From Rhodoferax sp. (GTDB taxonomy: Bacteria; Pseudomonadota; Gammaproteobacteria; Burkholderiales; Burkholderiaceae_C), in contig SHXM01000004.1 in the NCBI GenBank assembly GCA_009693325.1, positions 1 through 44,734 of the forward strand: DNA of 44,734 nt, given 5' to 3'. Below the pieces are notes generated by a model. That model was not told the DNA's origin and searched no databases. It was given only the letters and a program-made list of their open reading frames with translations. Made by a program: the position numbers and the translations under genes. Shown here one piece after another: positions 33,140-41,066 of the stretch. The stretch's first letter is position 1; the number at the start of each line of letters is the position of its first letter.

Positions 33140-34297
33140 ATGGACATTTTTTTGTCGGCCCGGCCCACCGTTTGCCTGCTGGCTGAGACATTGGCTGGGC
33201 CATTGGCCGATGCATTGAACGATATTTGCAGCCTGCAGACCCGCCAGCCCGATGCGCTGGCACCCGACGCACTGGCCCAGGGCGCGTTGCCAGACCTGAT
33301 TTTGATCGACGGCGACCTGCCCGGCGACCAGAGCAACAGGCTGTGTCTGGCGCTCAAGCATCACCCCCGCACCCAGCGCATCCCGGTCATCTGGCTGAGC
33401 AGGCGCAGCAGCACGCAGGATCAAATCAGGGGCTTTGCGTGTGGCGCGGCCGACTACATTGCCAGCACTGTGCCGCCCGAGCTGCTGCGCGCGCGGGTGC
33501 AGGCACAACTTGTGCGCCACGGCGGCTCGGACGTGCTCAGCGATATCAACCAACTGCTCGAGCAAACTGTGCTGCGAAGCACCCAAGAACTCGCCACCGT
33601 ACAGCATGTGACCATCGCCGCCCTCACCGCACTGGCGGAGACCCGCGACAACGAGACCGGCAACCATATCCAGCGCACCCAGCACTATGTGCGGGCCCTG
33701 GCCCTGCGCCTGCAAAACCACCCGCGCTTTGCATCGTTTTTGACCGCCAGCACCATCGAGATGCTGTTTCGCTCAGCCCCGCTGCATGACATCGGCAAGG
33801 TAGGTATACCCGACCGTATTCTGCTCAAGCCCGGGCGTTTTGAGCCTGAAGAGATGGCCATCATGAAAACCCACACCACCCTGGGCCGCGACGTGATCGA
33901 GCAGGCCGAGCGGCTGATTGGCGCCAAGGTGGGTTTTTTGACCATCGCCAAAGAAATCGCCTACTCACACCAAGAAAAATGGGACGGCTCAGGCTACCCA
34001 GAGGGCCTGGCCGGGGAGGCCATCCCGGTCTCGGCGCGGCTGATGGCGCTGGCCGATGTGTATGACGCCATCATCAGCCGGCGGGTCTACAAAGAAGGCA
34101 TGTCCCATGCCAGCGCCGTGCACATCATTACCCAAGGCCGAGGCCAGCACTTTGACCCTGACATCGTCGACGCCTTTTTGGCCATCTTGGACGAGTTTCA
34201 AGACATTGCGGCGCGCTATGCCGACAGCGACGCCGACCTGCAGAAGAAACAAGACTACCTGGAAATCGCCACCGTCAACCAGAGGGCAAACACGTGA
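33140..34297 (+). CDS. Response regulator with HD-GYP cyclic-di-GMP phosphodiesterase domain
   Basis: This 385-residue protein is RpfG-like. An N-terminal receiver (residues ~8-120) retains Asp in LILIDGDLPG but lacks the acidic pair (LLAETLAG) and the conserved Lys (DYIASTVPP). The C-terminal HD-GYP domain (residues ~155-360) is intact: TRDNETGNHIQRTQHYV, the HD pair in PLHDIGKVGIPDRILLKPG, MKTHTTLG, HQEKWDGSGYPEGLAG and LADVYDAI. It should degrade cyclic-di-GMP and so promote motility or dispersal. The degenerate receiver suggests control by protein contact rather than standard phosphorylation. The ATG at 33140 was chosen over 33089 because it follows the kinase stop by one base and starts the receiver. 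The stop overlaps the hybrid kinase GTG (GTGA). Confidence 0.92.
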   Translation: MDIFLSARPTVCLLAETLAGPLADALNDICSLQTRQPDALAPDALAQGALPDLILIDGDLPGDQSNRLCLALKHHPRTQRIPVIWLSRRSSTQDQIRGFACGAADYIASTVPPELLRARVQAQLVRHGGSDVLSDINQLLEQTVLRSTQELATVQHVTIAALTALAETRDNETGNHIQRTQHYVRALALRLQNHPRFASFLTASTIEMLFRSAPLHDIGKVGIPDRILLKPGRFEPEEMAIMKTHTTLGRDVIEQAERLIGAKVGFLTIAKEIAYSHQEKWDGSGYPEGLAGEAIPVSARLMALADVYDAIISRRVYKEGMSHASAVHIITQGRGQHFDPDIVDAFLAILDEFQDIAARYADSDADLQKKQDYLEIATVNQRANT

Positions 34298-36072
34298 GTG
34301 CCAACACCGACAACGAATTGTCTGCCCTGCGGGAGCAGGTCAGGCAACTGCAGGCCGAGGTCTTGCGGCTGGGGCAAGCGCCGCAGCAGGCGGCGTCAAA
34401 GCTCGATGCCCCTGAGGCAAGGCCTCTTGATCTGCTACTTGCAGAACCAGACAGCTTGCTACGCAGTGCCATCGACTGCATGGCCCAAGGCCTGCTGGTA
34501 ACCGATGCTCGGGACGGCCGCGTCAAGGTCTTCAACCAAGCCTTTTGCCGGATCTGCGACTTCGACCCCGAGTTCATGGCCACTCGCCCGCAGCTCAGCG
34601 AGCTGGTGCGGCTTCAGATTGCCCGGGGCGATTTCGGGCCAAACATGAGCTATCTAGGCCCGGAGATTCAGCCGTTTATCACCGCGGCCAGCCTGCCCCG
34701 CCCTGGCGCCCCCTTTGGTTGGATCGAGGTCTCCGCGCCGCAGGTCTATGTGCGCAAAACTGCTGCCGGGCGCTACATAGAAGTGCAGTCACACCTAGCT
34801 GAGGCTGGCTTTCAGGTTCGCACCTTCAGCGATGTCAGCGACTTTGAACTGGCCAGGCAAGAGGCCCAGGCCGCTGTTGCAGCAAAAGGGCACCTTTTGG
34901 CTTCTGTCAGCCACGAACTGCGCACACCGCTGACCGCCATCATCGGGTTGAACCAGTTTTTGCTGCGCGGGGCACACAAGCCAGAGCAGCAGAATTTAAG
35001 CCGCCGTGTGGAGGGCGCGGCCCAGTGGTTGTTGTCACTTATCGACAACTTGCTGGCTTGGGGCAAGTCAGAGTCGGGCAAGATGCAAATACGAGCAGAG
35101 GCTTTTGTACTGCGCAGCCTGCTCGAAGATCTAAGTAGCGTCCTGTCGACCGGGCCCGGTGTATACCGTGTGCCACTGGTGTTTGATGTCGACCCGGGGC
35201 TGCCAGACAGCCTGATCGGGGATGGCTTGTGGCTCAAGCAGGTGCTGATGAACCTGGCGCACAACGGGCTCAAGTTCACAGCCCGGGGTGAGGTGCGCAT
35301 AAGCGTACGCGTGTTGCGATCAACACCCGAGCAGGTCTGGCTGCGCTTTGAGGTCAAAGACAGCGGCATTGGCATCGCGCCAGACCAGCAGGCCCGCATA
35401 TTCGAACCATTCCAGCAAATCAGCCAGCCCAGCGGGGCGCAGTACGGCGGCACTGGGTTAGGCCTGACCATCAGCCTTGAACTGCTTGCCCTGATGGGCG
35501 GCCAATTGCAGCTCGACAGCGCAGCGGGGCAGGGCAGCTGTTTTTATTTCGAGCTGGCCTTCGGCCTGCCCAAGCAAGTTGCAGCCGCCGCTGCTCCGGC
35601 ACCAGACGCGCGCGCTCCAGCACCGGCTGTAACGCGCCTCGAGCCAGCCCAAGCTCACGGCCAGCTGGCCGGCTTGCGGGTGCTGGCGGTTGACGACAAC
35701 GCCAACAACCTCCTGGTGCTGCAACTGCTGCTCGAGCCGCAGGGCTGCCTCGTGACGGTGCTTGACAATGCGCCAGCAGCCATTGAGCAACTGCGGCAAT
35801 CGCCAACGAGCTGTGATGTGCTGTTGTTGGACATGATGATGCAAGGGCTGGACGGCCCCACCGCCGCCCTTCAGATTCGCCAAGAACCCGGCCTGGCCCA
35901 CCTGCCGATTGTTTGCATGACAGCCAAGCTGTTCGAAGAAGATCGCCAGCGCTGCCTGGATGCCGGCATGAACGCCATCATCGACAAGCCATTTCGAACC
36001 CCCGAAATCATTGCCATTTTGTCGGCCTACCTGAGACCAGCAGCGTCCGGCCCGGCAGCCAGCGGCGCCTGA
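34294..36072 (+). CDS. Hybrid sensor histidine kinase with receiver
   Basis: This soluble 592-residue hybrid kinase begins with a coiled coil (residues ~3-30), then a PAS-like domain (~55-190, MAQGLLVTDARDGRVKVFNQAF). HisKA carries the H-box SVSHELRTPLTAIIGLN (~residue 205). HATPase has the boxes NLAHNGLKFTARG, VKDSGIGIAPDQ and YGGTGLGLTIS. A C-terminal receiver (~465-580) carries VLAVDDNANNL, LLLDMMMQGLDG (phospho-acceptor Asp), CMTAKL and DKPFRT. All catalytic parts are present. The start is GTG at 34294, overlapping the HD-GYP stop by four bases. An Ala/Pro-rich linker joins kinase and receiver. Likely part of a phosphorelay with the stand-alone receiver of 30231-30593, or acting on the HD-GYP protein. 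Confidence 0.92.
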   Translation: MSANTDNELSALREQVRQLQAEVLRLGQAPQQAASKLDAPEARPLDLLLAEPDSLLRSAIDCMAQGLLVTDARDGRVKVFNQAFCRICDFDPEFMATRPQLSELVRLQIARGDFGPNMSYLGPEIQPFITAASLPRPGAPFGWIEVSAPQVYVRKTAAGRYIEVQSHLAEAGFQVRTFSDVSDFELARQEAQAAVAAKGHLLASVSHELRTPLTAIIGLNQFLLRGAHKPEQQNLSRRVEGAAQWLLSLIDNLLAWGKSESGKMQIRAEAFVLRSLLEDLSSVLSTGPGVYRVPLVFDVDPGLPDSLIGDGLWLKQVLMNLAHNGLKFTARGEVRISVRVLRSTPEQVWLRFEVKDSGIGIAPDQQARIFEPFQQISQPSGAQYGGTGLGLTISLELLALMGGQLQLDSAAGQGSCFYFELAFGLPKQVAAAAAPAPDARAPAPAVTRLEPAQAHGQLAGLRVLAVDDNANNLLVLQLLLEPQGCLVTVLDNAPAAIEQLRQSPTSCDVLLLDMMMQGLDGPTAALQIRQEPGLAHLPIVCMTAKLFEEDRQRCLDAGMNAIIDKPFRTPEIIAILSAYLRPAASGPAASGA

Positions 36073-36113
36073 GGCGCAGGCCCGGCGATGTTTGCTTGGG
36101 ACGCCCCTCAGGC
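36067..36113. terminator. Inverted repeat over two convergent stop codons, possible bidirectional terminator
   Basis: GCCTGAGG (36067-36074) pairs perfectly with CCTCAGGC (36106-36113). The arms include the stop codons of the hybrid kinase gene (TGA at 36070-36072) and of the convergent degenerate-kinase gene (TCA on the plus strand, 36108-36110). The loop is 31 bases and there is no U-run, so it is only a weak terminator candidate. Confidence 0.35.
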
Positions 36114-37204
36114 AGCTCTGAAAAGCGATGTGAGTGCCGCCAGGTCGCGGGCGTATTGCTCGGCCTGACGAGGCGCCAGACAGTTGGTGCAGGCCGCGAG
36201 ATTGCGGCCCAGCAGGGGCGCGCCGGTGGGCAGGCTCAAGTGAAAAGACTCGATGCCGCGCAGAGGATCATCGGCCTGCGCGGCCGGCTGGCTGACGATC
36301 TTCAGCTGCCCCCCGTGCAGGGCCACAATGCGCTGGCAAATGGCTATGCGGGTATCGGGGCCGCCAGACAGCGTGCTCTGGGGCAGGGGCAGGGCCCGGG
36401 ATGGCGGCCCGGGCGCGCGGGCAAACGCCTGGCTGAAATGGCCTGTGAGCACCACAAAACCGCCACTCTGGCGCACCCGGATTTCAATTTGGCAAAGCGC
36501 GGGCGCAGTGTCTGCAATGCCCTCGAGCAAGCCCTTGAGGGCGATTTTCAACCAACCCGCATCGCCAAACAACATGCCCTGCTGGTCTGCGGCATCGCTT
36601 TGGGCCTGGTTGATGCTGAAGTCGCCGCGCCGGCGTGGCAACTCGGCAATCACCGCCTCGCTCAGGGTCTGCAGGTTGACCCGCTCGCCCTGAAAAAAAG
36701 CGTCTTTTTCGTGTAGCTCGCAGAGCTGCTCCATGGCAATCAGCAGGCGGCTCAAGCGCCCGGACTGCTGCTGCACCCGCGCCAGTTGAGCCGCAGTGTC
36801 GGGCGCAGCCGTGGTGATTTGCTCGCGCAGCCGGCTCAGCTCGTGGCGGAAATCTTCGCCCAGCAGGAAAAAAAACTATCCTGCGCCGCTACCTCGGGCA
36901 GGGCGGCGCTGGGCGGCGGGTGCCCGGTAATGAGCACAGCAAAATTATGCGGCTCGTTTTTGCACAGGTAAAAATCTGTCGTGCCTGCCGTGGGCGCAAA
37001 GACCGAGTCAACCCGCAGCGGCAACTGCACCGTGCCAGCAGCCACCTTGCCCATGAGCTCGCCCAGCGCCGCTGCGCCAGCCAAACAGGCCTTGAGCCAG
37101 GGGCGCGCAGCGCGGTTGTAATCAGTCACCTGCGCCTGCGGGTTGAGCAGAATCACCCCTTCTGCGAGCCGCTCCATCAGGGCCGAATTGAGGGCCAGGC
37201 TCAC
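36108..37204 (-). pseudogene. PAS / degenerate histidine-kinase-like protein (copy A'), frameshifted at a T8 run
   Basis: This is a paralogue of the product of 29038-30216 on the opposite strand. The first part (GTG start at 37204, GTGA overlap with the upstream HTH-receiver gene) reads ALMERLAEGVILLNPQAQVTDYN. It ends shortly after the frame shifts near 36868-36875, where the coding strand has eight T. One extra T restores the frame to SFFFLLGEDFRHELSRL, joining the second part of about 240 residues to its end at 36108. Restored length is 365 residues. The tail keeps the CxxC (CTNC, then QAEQYARDLA). The span of 1097 bases is one short of a multiple of three. The run could be a phase-variable tract, a real mutation, a translational slip or a sequencing error. 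If restored it would act like copy A. Confidence 0.78.
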
Positions 37205-37833
37205 GCGGCTGTCCGGCCGGCGCGATGCGCCTTGAGCTCCCATAATGCGCTTGCAATACTGAGCAATTTTTCAAAAGAAATGGGCTTGGGCAGCACCAGA
37301 AAGTTATCCGGCACGCCCCCACGCAAAGCGATATCTGCCCGGCTCAAGCCGGTGACCACCACCGCCGTCATGCCAGCATGCTCGGCCTTGCTGTTGAGTA
37401 TTTTGAGCATCTGAAAACCATCAACCCCCGGAATATCCAGGTCGATGAACAGCAAATCGGGCCGAAACCGCTCAATCACCATCAGGGCGTCGATGCCGTT
37501 GTCCACCACCTCAAGCACCGGGCCCATCGGCCAATGCCTGAGAATAGTTTGGTAGAGCAAACGCAGGTCGGCGTCGTCTTCAGCCACCAACACCCGCAGC
37601 GCGCCGCCCGAGGACACAACGGCCGCCTCCGTCGCTACCGCAGCCGGTTTGTGGTGCAGCATGCAGTTGATGGATCCCCGCGTGATGCGGCGGTGTCCGC
37701 CCGGGGTTTTCCAGGCTTCGAGCAGACCGGTGTCTACCCACAATTGCACCGTGCCCACCGAAATCGACAAAATCTCGGCTGCTTCGCTGGTGGTGCAAAA
37801 TATTTTTTGCTTTTTCAGATCAGTGCTCGCCAT
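37201..37833 (-). CDS. HTH-17 DNA-binding response regulator
   Basis: This 210-residue protein has an unusual domain order. A MerR/excisionase-like helix-turn-helix is at the N terminus (residues ~10-58: TTSEAAEILSISVGTVQLWV, TPGGHRRITRGSI). A linker follows, then a C-terminal receiver (residues ~78-200) with VLVAEDDADLRLLY, LLFIDLDIPGVDG (phospho-acceptor Asp), VVVTGLSR and the Lys in VLPKPISFEK. It could activate or repress transcription on phosphorylation by the kinases of this island. Its stop overlaps the degenerate kinase copy A' start (GTGA). A direct repeat GCTCAA-N4-GCTCAA lies 43-58 bp upstream and could be its own site. The family is clear; targets unknown. No strong ribosome-binding site is visible. 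Confidence 0.88.
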   Translation of the reverse strand: MASTDLKKQKIFCTTSEAAEILSISVGTVQLWVDTGLLEAWKTPGGHRRITRGSINCMLHHKPAAVATEAAVVSSGGALRVLVAEDDADLRLLYQTILRHWPMGPVLEVVDNGIDALMVIERFRPDLLFIDLDIPGVDGFQMLKILNSKAEHAGMTAVVVTGLSRADIALRGGVPDNFLVLPKPISFEKLLSIASALWELKAHRAGRTAA

Positions 37834-38027
37834 GGGAATAGAGCATAGCCCGTTTTTGACAGTATTGTGGAATCAGCTCAAAAATGCTCAATTCGCCCAA
37901 GCCACCCCCCACCCCACACGTCATCCCCGCTACGCACAACCGTCATCCCCGGCCACGACCGGGGATCCAGCAAGTCATGGATCTCCGCATGCGTGAGCAT
38001 GACGGGAGCACCAGCCTGCCTTCGACC
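37834..38027. other. Intergenic region, 194 bp, mostly a repeat element
   Basis: Between the HTH-receiver gene and the CCA-adding enzyme stop. It contains a direct repeat GCTCAA at 37876-37881 and 37886-37891 (10-bp spacing) and the REP-like element at 37919-38008. No gene is present. Confidence 0.6.
37919..38008. repeat. REP-like palindromic element
   Basis: It begins with CGTCATCCCCG (37919-37929), repeated at 37941 with CCGGGG completing a hairpin (37947-37952 and 37959-37964). GATCCA and TGGATC (37964-37969 and 37978-37983) form a second hairpin, and ATGACGGGAG closes the element (37999-38008). CGTCAT and ATGACG are terminal inverted ends. This resembles the dispersed GTCATNCCC...GATCCA repeats found in many proteobacterial genomes. 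It lies after the CCA-adding enzyme gene and may act as a terminator or attenuator. Confidence 0.75.
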
Positions 38028-39245
38028 TCACAGGGCGCGAGTGGCAGGGGACTGGCGGGGCGGTGGCCTATTGGTGGAGCCAACCGCTGGGTCCGGGCTT
38101 TTGAGCGCTGCGACTCGGGCTTGATAGATGGCTTGGCCGATGTCGCGGCCGCCGGCGCCGGCGGCTTGGGCTTGGGCGGATACCGTGGCCGTGTCGACGC
38201 TTTGCGCTGCGGCAAGGGCGGCCAGCAAGCATTGGCCAGCGGGGTGGGCGTCGGCTGGTTCGGCCAGGGACAAGCAGGCGCCGGCCAGCGCGATTTGGGC
38301 CAGCCGCTCTGGCCGGCGAAAGGCGTCGCAGCGCTGCAGCAATTGAACCAGGCCTGGGGCATCCAGCTCGGTGCAGGTCTGCAGCCCTGCCTGCTCTCGC
38401 CTCAGCAACTCGGCCAATTCGCGACAGGCAGTTGGCAGGGGCAGTTGCTCGGGCAGGGACAGGCCGTGCAGCAAGCAGGCAAAGCGGGTGGGCAGCGGCG
38501 CAGCAAGCCGGGCGGCCAGGTCGAGCACCTGCAGGCGCCTTGGCGCAAGCGCCAGGCCAGCCGGCGGCGCAGACCACAGGAGATCGACTTGGGGCAGCAG
38601 CCGCACCAGCGCAGCGCAGTCGCGCAGCACCTCCAAGAGGCGCGAGGGTCTGGCCTCCATCAGGCCGGTGGCAAGCTCCTGCCAGACCCGCTCGGGCACC
38701 AGGTGGTCGGCCTCGCCGGCCATCACCATCTCGCGCATCAGCACCAGGGTCTCGGGCGCCAGCGTGAAGTCGGCAAAGCGCGCCGCCAACCGGGCCACGC
38801 GCAGGATGCGCACCGGGTCTTCGCGAAATGCCGGCGTGACATGCCTGAACCTGCGCTGAGCCAAGTCTGCCTGACCACCCCAGGGGTCGATGATGTTGTT
38901 TTTGTCGGCACCCAAAGTGCCATCTGGGTTGAGGCTGTGGGCGGCAACCGCCATGGCGTTGATGGTGAGGTCACGGCGCGCCAGATCCTCTTGCAGGCTG
39001 ACATCTGGCGCGGCATGAAACACAAAGCCGTGGTAGCCCGGGCCGGTCTTGCGCTCGGTGCGGGCCAAAGCGTATTCCTCGTGGGTGCGGGGGTGCAGAA
39101 ACACCGGAAAGTCGCGCCCGACCGGCAGGTAGCCCTGCGCCAGCAACTGCTCGGGCGTGGCGCCCACCACCACCCAGTCGCGGTCTTTCACCGGCAGGCC
39201 CAGCAGGGCATCCCGCACCGCGCCGCCGACCAGGTAAATATGCAT
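38028..39245 (-). CDS. cca: CCA tRNA nucleotidyltransferase
   Basis: This 405-residue class II nucleotidyltransferase adds or repairs the CCA end of tRNAs with CTP and ATP. The N-terminal catalytic head has LVGGAVRDALLGLPVKDRDWVVVG, with the two metal-binding aspartates in DRDW, and RRDLTINAMA. The EDPVRILRVARLAARF neck and a helical body follow. In E. coli the C-terminal HD domain shows His-Asp in FATLCHDLGKG. The matching stretch here is TRFACLLHGLSLP, where the Asp is lost, so phosphohydrolase activity is doubtful while nucleotide addition should remain. The start MHIYLVGG is typical for the family. It is essential in many bacteria and lies next to the acyl-CoA synthetase gene (56-bp gap). 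Confidence 0.94.
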   Translation of the reverse strand: MHIYLVGGAVRDALLGLPVKDRDWVVVGATPEQLLAQGYLPVGRDFPVFLHPRTHEEYALARTERKTGPGYHGFVFHAAPDVSLQEDLARRDLTINAMAVAAHSLNPDGTLGADKNNIIDPWGGQADLAQRRFRHVTPAFREDPVRILRVARLAARFADFTLAPETLVLMREMVMAGEADHLVPERVWQELATGLMEARPSRLLEVLRDCAALVRLLPQVDLLWSAPPAGLALAPRRLQVLDLAARLAAPLPTRFACLLHGLSLPEQLPLPTACRELAELLRREQAGLQTCTELDAPGLVQLLQRCDAFRRPERLAQIALAGACLSLAEPADAHPAGQCLLAALAAAQSVDTATVSAQAQAAGAGGRDIGQAIYQARVAALKSPDPAVGSTNRPPPRQSPATRAL

Positions 39246-39301
39246 GGCCCCAGTTTAGCGGTGGGCCGTGGCGGCCGCACTGCCCGCAGACGCCGTGCGG
39301 C

Positions 39302-41011
39302 TCAGCCCGGGCGGGCGGGCTCCTCGAAAAACTCGCAGGCGTTGCGCAGGCCTTGGCCCGGACGGGCGCTCTCTTGGGCACGCAGGTCGACCCGACGAAT
39401 CTTGCCCGAGATGGTCTTGGGCAGGTCGCTGAACTCGATCCGGCGCACCAGCTTGTAAGCCGACACCCGCTCGCGCATGAAGCGCAATATCGCCGCTGCC
39501 GTGGCAGCATCAGGGGCATGGCCTGGGGCCAGGATCACATAGGCCTTGGGCACAAAGCCGCGCAGCGGGTCGGGCGAGGGCACCACCGCCGCCTCGGCCA
39601 CGGCGGGGTGCTCGATCAGCGCGCTTTCCAGCTCGAACGGGCTGATGCGGTAACCCGAGGCCTTGAACACATCGTCGGCCCGGCCCACATAGGTGATGTA
39701 GCCCTGCGAGTCACGCTGGCCAACGTCGCCGGTGTGGTAGTAGCCATCGCGCATGGCGTCAGCCGTCTTGTCGGCGTCGTCGGCGTAGCCGTTCATCAGT
39801 GCGGTGGGCCGGTGCGCCAGGTCGATGCAGATCTCGCCTTCGTCGGCCGGTTTACCGTCTGGGTCGAGCAGCACGATCTGGTAGCCGGGCAGCGGGCGCC
39901 CCATCGAACCAGGCTTGAGTGCCGCCCCCGGCGGGTTGCCGATCTGGGCGGTGGTTTCGGTTTGGCCGTAACCGTCGCGAATGGTGAGCTGCCAGGCTGC
40001 GCGCACCTGCTCGATCACCTCGGGGTTGAGCGGCTCACCGGCCGAGATCAGCTCGCGCAATTGCACCGGCCAGGCCTTCAGGTCCTCCTGAATCAGCATG
40101 CGCCAAACCGTGGGTGGTGCGCACAGCGTATTGACCCGGTGCTCGACCAGCGTGGCGAGGATGGCCGGGCCATTGAAGCGCGGGTAGTTGTAGATGAAAA
40201 CACAGGCCTGGGCATTGAACGGGGCAAAAAAGCAACTCCAGGCGTGCTTGGCCCAGCCAGGCGAGCTGATAGTCCAGTGGACATCGCCCTTTTTCAGGCC
40301 CAGCCAGTACAGGGTGGACAAATGGCCCACCGGGTAGCTCTGCTGCGTGTGCTGAACCAACTTGGGCTTGGCCGTGGTGCCCGAGGTGAAGTACTCGAGC
40401 AGGGGGTCAGTAACGCGGGTCGGCTCAGGCGGGCTGAACACGGTGCTGGCCTGCTTGGAGTGCCAGTAGTCGGCCCAGCCCGCAGGCAGCTCAGTCGCCG
40501 CGCTGGAAACGCTGACCAGCGACAGGCCGCCTGTCACGGCGTGCGGCAAGTCGATGATCTTGGCCATGCCGGCGGCGTTGGTGATGACATGGCGCACCTT
40601 GCCCCGTTGCAGCCGGTCGGCCAAGTCGTCGCCAGACAAAAGCGTGGTGGCCGGGATCAGCACCGCCCCGAGCTTGATAGCCGCCAGCATGGTTTCCCAC
40701 AGCGGCACCTCGTTGCCCATCATCAGCAGGATGCGGTCACCCTTGCGCGCGCCCAGGGCGACCAGCCAGTTGGCCACCTGGTTGGAGCGGTGCGACAGCT
40801 CGGCATAACTCAGCCGAAACTGCTGGCCCGAGTCTTCCACGATGTGCAGGGCCGGCGCCGGGTTGTCACGGGCGATGCTGTCAAAGTAGTCCAGCCCCCA
40901 GTTGAAGTGATCCAGCACCGGCCATTCAAACGCCTGGACGGCGGCGTCGTAATCGGTGCGGTGCGTCAGTAGCAGGTCGCGGCAGGACAGGAATTGCGCG
41001 AGTTCGGTCAT
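39302..41011 (-). CDS. AMP-dependent acyl-CoA synthetase (medium-chain type)
   Basis: This 569-residue ANL-superfamily enzyme activates a carboxylic acid to an acyl-adenylate and then to an acyl-CoA. The P-loop-like A3 motif is EYFTSGTTAKPKLVQH. The following region includes TISSPGWAKHAWSCFFAPF and RDGYGQTETTAQIG (A5), then YYHTGDVGQRDSQGYITYVGRADDVFKASGYRISPFELE (A7/A8 hinge, split here over the Asp and Arg), and the catalytic lysine in PKTISGKIRRVDLR (A10). This fits medium-chain or benzoate-type acyl-CoA synthetases. The protein is cytoplasmic. The gene stop lies 56 bp before the cca start, on the same strand, and the SMP-30 gene is 55 bp upstream. A role in catabolism of a fatty or aromatic acid is likely; the acid is unknown. 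Confidence 0.93.
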   Translation of the reverse strand: MTELAQFLSCRDLLLTHRTDYDAAVQAFEWPVLDHFNWGLDYFDSIARDNPAPALHIVEDSGQQFRLSYAELSHRSNQVANWLVALGARKGDRILLMMGNEVPLWETMLAAIKLGAVLIPATTLLSGDDLADRLQRGKVRHVITNAAGMAKIIDLPHAVTGGLSLVSVSSAATELPAGWADYWHSKQASTVFSPPEPTRVTDPLLEYFTSGTTAKPKLVQHTQQSYPVGHLSTLYWLGLKKGDVHWTISSPGWAKHAWSCFFAPFNAQACVFIYNYPRFNGPAILATLVEHRVNTLCAPPTVWRMLIQEDLKAWPVQLRELISAGEPLNPEVIEQVRAAWQLTIRDGYGQTETTAQIGNPPGAALKPGSMGRPLPGYQIVLLDPDGKPADEGEICIDLAHRPTALMNGYADDADKTADAMRDGYYHTGDVGQRDSQGYITYVGRADDVFKASGYRISPFELESALIEHPAVAEAAVVPSPDPLRGFVPKAYVILAPGHAPDAATAAAILRFMRERVSAYKLVRRIEFSDLPKTISGKIRRVDLRAQESARPGQGLRNACEFFEEPARPG

Positions 41012-41066
41012 GGCTTAATCAACTCCGGTGCCGGCAGGGGCCGGCTTGATGGCGTCAGTTTAGCGC

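Noticed and set aside
37884-39458. Long plus-strand open frame (524 codons) antisense to cca
   Set aside because: It covers cca on the opposite strand, and its protein is rich in Gln, Arg, Gly and His without any domain. It is a GC-rich shadow frame.
39353-40972. Plus-strand open frame (539 codons) antisense to the acyl-CoA synthetase
   Set aside because: The minus-strand protein carries full ANL motifs; the antisense product has none.
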